Shown: positions 57,461-64,000 of the stretch, in pieces
Layout: each line of letters opens with the position of its first letter
Numbering within the stretch: position 1 is the stretch's first letter
Source: Callaeas wilsoni
Taxonomy: Eukaryota > Chordata > Aves > Passeriformes > Callaeidae
DNA: 64,000 nt
Direction of reading: 5' to 3'
NCBI GenBank assembly: GCA_013398955.1
Contig: VWPU01010353.1
Span: 1-64,000, forward strand
Translations under genes and position numbers: made by a program
Notes under the pieces: model-generated
Told to the model about the DNA's origin: nothing
Database searches by the model: none
Seen by the model: only the letters and a program-made list of their open reading frames with translations

Positions 57461-59455
57461 CAGATGGAAATAGTTCGTGTCTCCATGAAGGAAAGTAATA
57501 TTGTGATGTAAGTGGTATTTCCGGTGCCTTGGGTAGACCCCAAGACCCTGATGTAGGCAGGGAAGAGGGACAGTACCTCCAGCAGCAATGCAGGCTGAAA
57601 TCATAATGTTTTTCCACTCATGGAGATCTTCCCATTCCAAATCCCAACCTTCATTTTGTCAAGCCAATTCTCTCTTCTGCATATTGCATTTCCACCTCTT
57701 CAGAAAACTTCCAGCATCACAATTCCAAATCTCAGCATCAGCACCCCGAGCCACGCAGGTGGGCTGAAAATCACACCCCAAAGCTGTGTGGTCACTGAGG
57801 TTCACCCCTACAAACCAGGAGGATGGATGCGACCTGCAGAGCAGCAAGTGTGACTGTAAAGGGTGTAAAAGGAAGCTGAGCTTTCCTGTGGTCCCATAAA
57901 CTTCCCCTTGCTGGCTCAGAGGATCATATGGATGAGGCGCTGAAGGATAAACAGAGGAATATAATCTCTGTGGCTCTCAGATCAGTGCTTTGAAAAATTC
58001 ACTTAAAATTTTTCACACCCCAAAAAGAAGAGATTATTGAGTGTGGAGACTCTGCCTTTGAAACTGCCATGGGCTGTTGGGTAAATAAGCATTTAGGGAT
58101 TTTTCGAAAGGGAAGTATTGATCAAATAAGCTGCCAGAGCTCTTCTGTAAGAACTTACTCCAGCAGCAAAGCTCTGTTACACACCTGAAACACAGCAGCA
58201 CTGATATTCTCTGGTGCTGCTGTAGCTGAGACTGAGAGAAAGAGTCCCAGAGAGAGGAAATCTTAGGTGAAAAGGGTTTTTTATGCAAGCAGAAAGACAC
58301 CTTTGAGAGAAAATGCTACATTTTGTCCTAAAGGGTGTCACATTTTCCTGATCAGCCCTCTCATTCCTATTGAATGCACACCGTTGACTGGTCAGATAAA
58401 GTCTGGCTGCCTCCCTTTGATGGCACCACCAGCAATTCGCTGCATCACAATGGCCATAATTATTATTTTGTTACACAGGAAAAATCATCATCTGGGCTGC
58501 AAAGTGCCACCCGCACCAACAGCGCTGCAGAAATGAAACAACAAGGCTGCTTTGCATGCAGGCAACACCTTCACCCCGAGAACCCAGAGCCTCTTAAAAG
58601 CATTAATTAAGCCTCACCACGGTCCTGCAAAGGTGATTTGAGTGCTGTAATGAGTGAGATGTATGTGCTGCTGCTCTTCAGCACAGGTAAATGGGGAGAG
58701 CTTGGCTCGCTCCATAAATAACGGAGAGCCGAGATCCAGGGCTGGCATCTGTATCAGGGAGAATCGAGATGTGTCTGGTCCCATCATCTCGCAGAAGATG
58801 AATTTAAAGAAGCCTGGTTATCAGTTTAAACAACAAACTAAAGCACTCGAGCCCTGAAAGGGAAAATCTCCCGCTTGCAGCCGCTTATCTGTGCAGATCT
58901 CTGCGCTTGAGGAACTCAGAGCGTTTGTACCAGGCAGTGCAAATTCACTGAAGCTCCAGCTCCTCCCGAATCTTAAAGCAGGACTGTGCAACTGGGAGGC
59001 TGCAGCCAGCCCTGGAAGCAGGGACTCCATCACAATCACAGCCCTGTGCTTCCTGGCGTGGGATCCCGACCAACAGCCCCAACCCAAGAGTGCCGGGTCA
59101 TTCCCTCATTAAGAGGAGTGAATTTTGATTATTCCCTGCTGCACGTTCCCTCACTCTGCCTCTCCCACTCTCTCTCCTTGTCTAAATACGTGCCTGGCTA
59201 ATATTGCTTGTTTACAGGATAAATCAGCTGTACAAATCCTATTATATTTTGGATCACTGACGACGGCGGGGTAATGACATTGAAACGGGGAAATGCAATG
59301 TTGTTCCTACAGATCTAATGTCACCCACATGTTCCCTCAGCTACACCAGCTCCCAGTCCTGCATGGAGGAAAGAGAGGAAACTCTGTCTTTACCATTTAG
59401 TTCCAGTCCTGTCTGGGTGCCTTGCCTTTCCTGGTGTCAGTACTTCTGTAAGTAG
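57461..59455. other. Unique intronic sequence
   Basis: No gene recognised. A TGTTTAC forkhead-like site and CpG-containing unique sequence lie near 59,210-59,290. Confidence 0.4.
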
Positions 59456-59600
59456 AGAATCACAGGATGGTTTGGGTTGAAAGAGACCTTAAAGAGCCAT
59501 CAGTCCCACCCCCCTGCCATGGGCAGGGACCCTTTGCACTGGATCAGGTCGTTCAAAGCCTCATCCAAACCAGCCTTGAACGCTTTCAGGGATGAGGCTA
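59456..59600 (-). mobile_element. CR1 LINE fragment, antisense
   Basis: AGAATCACAGGATGGTTTGG, GTTGAAAGAGACCTTAAAGA, CTGCCATGGGCAGGGACCCT, GCCTCATCCAAACC and GCCTTGAACGCTTTCAGGGA. 5' truncated antisense copy. Confidence 0.87.
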
Positions 59601-60380
59601 CAGCTCCATCCTGTACTTGGATGGATCTCTACAACCAGGTCCATGCTGGCTCTGCAAACACCAAATTTTGTCCTAGAGTTGTTGCCAGGTTACCCAAAGA
59701 TTGTCCCAGTTCTAATAAAATGCCTCTCAAACAAACTTACAGCAAAAACTATATCCTACATCAGCAGAGTTATGCAGGTGGCAGGCTGGGAGTGTCTGGG
59801 GCAGAAACATGGTCCGATGTGATTCAGGCATCTCTCTGTGAGTAAAACAGCTTTTTTCATCTCCATCTCCACACTATCCAGTCTTCCAATGTCTGTGTTA
59901 CCCTACAAGGTACAGTGGGGACCCATCCATGCAATTGGGATAAATAGAGAAATTTCAGAGAGGGAAAAATAAATAAGTCTTATGTTATATTCCTGGAATA
60001 TTAAAAAATAGATGTGCACATCAGATCACTGCCAGAGGCTGAATATCTTCACTGATCCTCCAAGTTCTGAGACAGACCCTGCACTGTGTTTCACCCTGAC
60101 AGCTCCACTGGCATCAGGCGAGGGAGGAAGGGTCTGTGCAGGATTTATCCCAGAGAGCAAAGCTGAACCCAGCACCCCCTCAGCCCCCTCCTCAACAGAA
60201 CGGGCATTGTACAACCTGCCCTGCTCCGGCTGCTTTAAATAGCATCAGCCTCGCCAAGGGAGCTGGAGTCACTTTGCTTCTGGCTCTTCCAGGACATCTG
60301 GGGTTTGCTTTCTGCCTTTATTCTTTTTCAAATTAAAAAAAAAAACCCTCTTGCACAAGCATTCCCCTTGGCCTGCCAGG

Positions 60381-60630
60381 CGACCTCCTGGCGAGGCAAC
60401 GCGAGGTCAGGTTTGCGAAGTCGCCGATCTCCCGGCGTGGAAGAGAATGTGAGGAGATCACGTGGAGCCCTCCAAAAATGCAAAGCTGAGCCACAGGCAA
60501 CCGCAGGGCTCGACCACAGAAGAAAACAGCCTGGGTTGCTGGCAGGGGAAGCAGCAAAGAGCAGTTCCCAGAAATAAATCTAATTGTCCGTGTGGCGAGA
60601 AGCGCGGGGAGATGGCGCGGGCAGGGCCGG
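60381..60630. promoter_or_regulatory. CpG-dense patch with an E-box
   Basis: Ten CpG dinucleotides fall within 82 bases (60381-60462), ending in a perfect CACGTG E-box at 60459-60464. About nine more follow by 60630 (AGCGCGGGG, GGCGCGGG). The surrounding intron is CpG-poor. It could be a small CpG island, an enhancer or an alternative promoter; the sequence alone does not decide. Confidence 0.4.
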
Positions 60631-60724
60631 AGAGTCTGGCACTTTGCTCACCTGCACATGGGGGACCAGCGGGGCCTGGGGGTGATGCTGAGCTGCTCAG
60701 GCAGAGCCAGCTGGTGCAGAGATG

Positions 60725-60782
60725 GGATGGATGGATGGATGGATGGATGGATGGATGGATGGATGGATGGATGGATGGATGG
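60725..60782 (+). repeat. (GGAT)n microsatellite, about 14.5 units
   Basis: An uninterrupted run of the tetranucleotide GGAT over 58 bases. It produces artefactual frames of repeating GWMD residues on the plus strand and HPSI residues on the minus strand. A perfect run of this length is likely to vary in length between individuals. Confidence 0.95.
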
Positions 60783-61077
60783 GGGAGGAGGGAGCTGTGC
60801 CTGGAGTATCTCAGCCACAACAGTGGCTCTGCAGCCTTGGGTCCTGCTCTGCCCTCAATGAACATTTTGTGTGAGCGGGGTCACCCCGACGTGAGAGAAC
60901 AGCTCTGTGAGAGGGTTTGGCACCCGGCCACTTAAAGGCAGAGGGTTTCCTCCTGCTTTATGCTTTGGAAGGAAAGAAATGGTTTTGAGAAGGTTGTTTC
61001 CAATGCATATTTGGTTTTTTTCCCCCCAGGACAATGAGGATTTTGGAAGTAGAGGTTTCAGGGTGGGGGTGTTATAA

Positions 61078-61265
61078 GAAGGTAATTAATTACTGCCAGA
61101 ATTATTGCTGCATCCACTGATCAGGCAGTATCCTTTCAAGGACAGGTGTTTAATACTGAGAAACCTACTTAATACCTCAAATGCAATCATCCTCTCCATG
61201 CAATTAGGCCCTGGTTTACAGCTCTTAAGTGCAAGCTTCTGTTGATTTAGGGGATTAAGAGTTTC
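61078..61265. promoter_or_regulatory. Candidate conserved non-coding block
   Basis: GGTAATTAATTACTGCC, GAATTATTGCTGCATCC, GATCAGGCAGTATCC, AATACCTCAAATGC and CATGCAATTAGGCCC: several homeodomain-type sites in unique sequence beside the CpG-dense patch. Confidence 0.27.
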
Positions 61266-62809
61266 TGTTTTGCTCTCCCTCAGAGCATTGGAAGCCACTT
61301 TTTTTTCCCCTGCCTGGAGCGCAGAGCACTTTGCAGAAGCAGGGAACTGTCCTTATCCCTGCTGGCTGAAAGCAGAGAGGTGGCACCCGAGAGAGAGAAC
61401 CATCACCCAGGAAAAGAGGAGATGGACTCACGTGCTGCCTGAGCTCACCTCGCAGAGGAAGCAGTGGGGAGAATTTCCCAATCCCAGTTCAGAGGGGCCA
61501 GGACCCTGCTGGGAGCACTGGAGACAGGAACTCAATTGCTTTCCCTTAGCCCGAGGAGCACGGCCCCACGAATCTCTGGCCACTTCCACCACTGACCACA
61601 ACCATGAGAAATACCAGCTGTGTCCCTGGAGAGAGCTCCCATGTGGGGAGATAATACGGAATTTCCCTCTGTGGAAGTGTTTTTCACCCCGGAGCAGAGC
61701 CAGCTTTGCAGGGGAGGTGATGCTCAGACCTGCTGGAGGTGGAAGGTGCAGGCGGAGATTTGCAAATCACAGAGCTCAGCTGCAGGAACCGTGAGCCAGA
61801 GCCCCACGCTGTGTCCCTCTTCCTCCCCAGCCCAGTCTCTGCCCCCTCCAGCCCCCAGTGTCAGCAGGAGGACACCTGTCACCCCTTATCAGAGCTGCTG
61901 GGCTCGGCGGCTCCCTCGGACAGCGCGCTCTGCGCACACGCCGTCCAACACAAACTGATGTGACCGAGTGCACAAACACAGATCTGGCAGCAGGAAGCCT
62001 GCTCGCTGCGGCTCCCAGTCTCCGGTGAGCATTCCCAGAGAGGCATTACAGCATTTCTGAAGGTACTGCCCTTCCAAAAACTGAATTTCGTCATTTTTGC
62101 GGGGGTTTCCTGCTCTTGTTTGCATTTTCAGAGGAAGAAGAAGAAAGCACTGTTAAAAATTGACCAAGATCTGACCTCAGCTGTCCATAAACCCTTTGGA
62201 TCAGAAACACCAGCCTGTATAATTTGGAGTAGACGTGTACACAAAACTCGTGCGTGGTCTGTCCAGCTGGGATAAGCAAAAATGTGCAAGCAGCAGTGTG
62301 TGTGGCACTGGCACATGCAGGGATTCACTCAGGGTAGCCCAACTGGTAAATAGGGAGAATACGAATTCTAATGAAACTGTTAACTCATCCCTTTGATTGA
62401 TCTATTCCCCTGGGGAAGCCTCAGGCTCACGTACTCTGGGCAGGGGCTGGGTGTGCAAAATGCCAAAGCACCTGAATTGCAGGGACCTCCTTCCACGCAT
62501 TCCTGTTCCCAAGGACTAAGCAAAAGCTAACATTCCCTTTCCCCCAGCCTTTTGCTTTTAAGGGAAAATGGGAGAAATTACAGATAGGGATGACAATTCC
62601 TGCTTTTTTGCTTGTAAAGTGACTTTTTTCCCTCGAAACACCCCTTCTTTCCAGCAGCTGCAGCCCATGTCCTTCTTTCTAAAAGACCCTGTTCTTCTGC
62701 CCTCCATGCCAGAGAGGAATGTAAGAGCAAGGAAGACATTCCCTCTTCCTGCAACAGATGGGCACAGCACGAAGACCCAGGAGTCCCTGGGGTACAAGAT
62801 GTGGTTGTG

Positions 62810-62814
62810 TGCCT
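62810..62814. repeat. Left target-site duplication GTGCC of LTR copy 2
   Basis: Abuts the TG start of the LTR and matches the 5-mer after its end exactly. Confidence 0.8.
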
Positions 62815-63469
62815 GTCTTGGGGTGATTCTATGACCATTCTTTATTCTCTATCACCTGCTTGATTTCTAGTGAACCTTCAAATTGCAAAGGGCGGAGAGA
62901 GAAGCCGAGAGAACTCTTCAAAGCGGCCAGCTTGACCTTGCATCTAGAATGTTTGCATTCTTTTCTCTCCCAATTCTGACAACATTTGTTGGTTAGAGGA
63001 CTTTTGCTCTCTAGTCTCTTCGGCTCTCAGCGGAGAAGGGACTGTGATCTGGCTCAGCGGCTTCTGTTCCTTTTTGGGCTGTTTTTGGCTCGCTTTTCAT
63101 CCCAGACCAGCTCCCATCTCCGGCCCTGCTCGGCGGGACCCTCCAAGGGGAATCGTCGGACCCTGCCTGGCCCGGCCCGGCCCAGCTCAGGACTGCAGGT
63201 TTTACCTACAGAAAGAACTCTAAAATCCATAGTCCTCTTTTAGGGGACAGGGGAGGGGGTTTCCATATTCTTTGGTTTTTTTTGCCCCGTGACAGCAGGG
63301 GACTCTGTTTGTTAACTAAATAGTTTTTTTCACTTTCACCTGAGCAATTATTTTCCCAAACCCATGGGGGAGGTGCTCCGGGGCCTGCTTGCCTGGCAGG
63401 CAGGAGAGAGAGAGAGAGAGACGCCCCTCTCGGGTTGTTTCCTCCTGAATTTGTGTCTAAACCGGCACA
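62815..63469 (+). mobile_element. Solo LTR of the same endogenous retrovirus family, copy 2 (655 bp)
   Basis: It begins TGTCTTGGGG and ends CCGGCACA, flanked on both sides by GTGCC (62810-62814 and 63470-63474). It aligns along its whole length with the LTR at 27638 in the same orientation, including the GA dinucleotide run near the 3' end. In this copy the AATAAA of the other LTR reads ACTAAA. Its duplication differs from that of copy 1, so the two are independent insertions and not the two ends of one provirus. No internal retroviral sequence is attached. Confidence 0.85.
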
Positions 63470-63474
63470 GTGCC
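63470..63474. repeat. Right target-site duplication GTGCC of LTR copy 2
   Basis: Exact partner of the left 5-mer, just after the terminal CACA. Confidence 0.8.
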
Positions 63475-63543
63475 TTAGCCAACCCTCCTGCAAAACAGCC
63501 TCCTGCTGCCCCCCATCTCAGTGTCTCAGAGGTGCTCTGTGTC

Positions 63544-63713
63544 CTGCTAACACCAGGGATGATGAACACAAGCCTGGAAGCAAGAGGAATATGAAATAGG
63601 CTGAAAAATCTTGGCCATCCCTGTTAACACCAGTGATTACAAACGGAAGCCCTGGAAGGAGGAGGAATATCATGAAATAGGATGAAAACTCTTGGCCATC
63701 CCATTACCACCAG
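63544..63713 (+). repeat. Imperfect tandem duplication, unit about 77-81 bp
   Basis: CTGCTAACACCAGGGATGAT ... CTTGGCCATCC (63544-63620) is followed by CTGTTAACACCAGTGATTAC ... CTTGGCCATCC (63621-63701). A third start, CATTACCACCAG, comes next. Shared inner blocks include CCTGGAAG, GAGGAATAT and GAAATAGG. It lies about 75 bp beyond the LTR at 62815. Confidence 0.82.
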
Positions 63714-64000
63714 TAGCTTTCCCAGGAGCCAAGCTGGCTGTCCCATACCACACACGAAGCCTTCCTACCACCTGGGCTAGAAATGGCCCTTCCTAACCTG
63801 GTGGAATGGTGCACGGAGGAGCCCATGGGTCAGCCCCAAGGAGCAGGCAGTGTTCATCCTCGTGCTGCCAGAGGAAAATGCCTCTATACCCCAGTGGCAT
63901 CCAAATGACAGCCTTCCATGGAAGGACTAATCCACAGCCTCCTCCTGAATCCTGCTAAACCCCGTGACAGCAGCACTGCTTGCTTGGCGGGCATCAGGGA
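63714..64000. other. Unannotated end of window
   Basis: Nothing recognised after the tandem duplication. Confidence 0.35.

Larger units (their letters stand above)
59601..62809. other. Unique sequence with CpG patch and microsatellite
   Basis: No gene recognised. It holds the CpG-dense patch, the GGAT run and the candidate block at 61078-61265. Confidence 0.42.
50107..64000 (-). other. PLXNA4: Plexin intron upstream of the exon (partial, at least 13.9 kb)
   Basis: Because the exon lies on the minus strand, sequence to its right is upstream intron. The large first coding exon expected for plexins (signal peptide and most of the sema domain) is not here and should lie beyond 64000. The stretch contains two LTR elements, five CR1 loci, a CpG-dense patch and a GGAT microsatellite. 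Confidence 0.7.

Noticed and set aside
60462..60935. Frame with repeated GWMD residues, like a repeat protein
   Set aside because: Translation of the GGAT microsatellite.
27638..63469. A single large provirus bounded by the two LTRs
   Set aside because: The target duplications differ and each is complete around its own LTR; the 34.5 kb between contains the plexin exon and no retroviral genes.
1..64000. CRISPR arrays, tRNA, rRNA, bacterial operons or an embedded virus
   Set aside because: No regularly spaced direct repeats, cloverleaf genes, ribosomal motifs or clustered long coding frames were seen; the window is vertebrate intron.

Overview
This window looks like nuclear DNA from a bird, probably a songbird or close relative. 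The main evidence is about twenty fragments of CR1 (chicken repeat 1) LINEs on both strands. Many are of the type whose 3' end reads, in the antisense direction, GGTTTGGGTTGGAAGGGACC. There are also a few worn amniote MIR-type SINEs and solo retroviral LTRs with intact target-site duplications. There are no prokaryotic-style gene arrays, operons, rRNA, tRNA or CRISPR features. Nearly all open reading frames are chance frames or read through repeats.

The one coding feature I can support is a single internal exon on the minus strand at 49924-50106. It has 61 codons, with both splice junctions between codons. It encodes part of the C-terminal half of a class A plexin sema domain, best matched by memory to PLXNA4, the transmembrane semaphorin receptor used in axon guidance. 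The gene therefore runs right to left. Positions 50107-64000 are the intron upstream of this exon and 1-49923 the intron downstream, and both continue past the window edges. Very long 5'-side introns are expected for PLXNA4.

Layout: 1-13.5 kb is mostly unique intron with two CR1 pieces near 3 kb. 13.5-25 kb is the CR1-densest part and ends in a 103-bp tandem duplication. 25-32 kb holds a 651-bp solo LTR, CR1s, a MIR and a motif-rich, CRE-containing block that may be conserved. 32.2-41 kb is almost repeat-free. 41-46.3 kb has older, longer antisense CR1 copies. 46.3-50.1 kb is unique sequence leading to the exon. 50.1-54 kb has a CR1 split by a different, roughly 533-bp LTR-like insertion and a CR1 containing the only ambiguous base. 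54-64 kb has two CR1 tails, a CpG-dense patch, a GGAT microsatellite, a second copy of the first LTR and a small tandem duplication beside it.

I see no novel gene system. The items most worth checking are the LTR insertions with their duplications, the nested CR1/LTR, the intron-retention reading frame after the plexin exon, and several unique blocks that might be conserved regulatory elements of PLXNA4.
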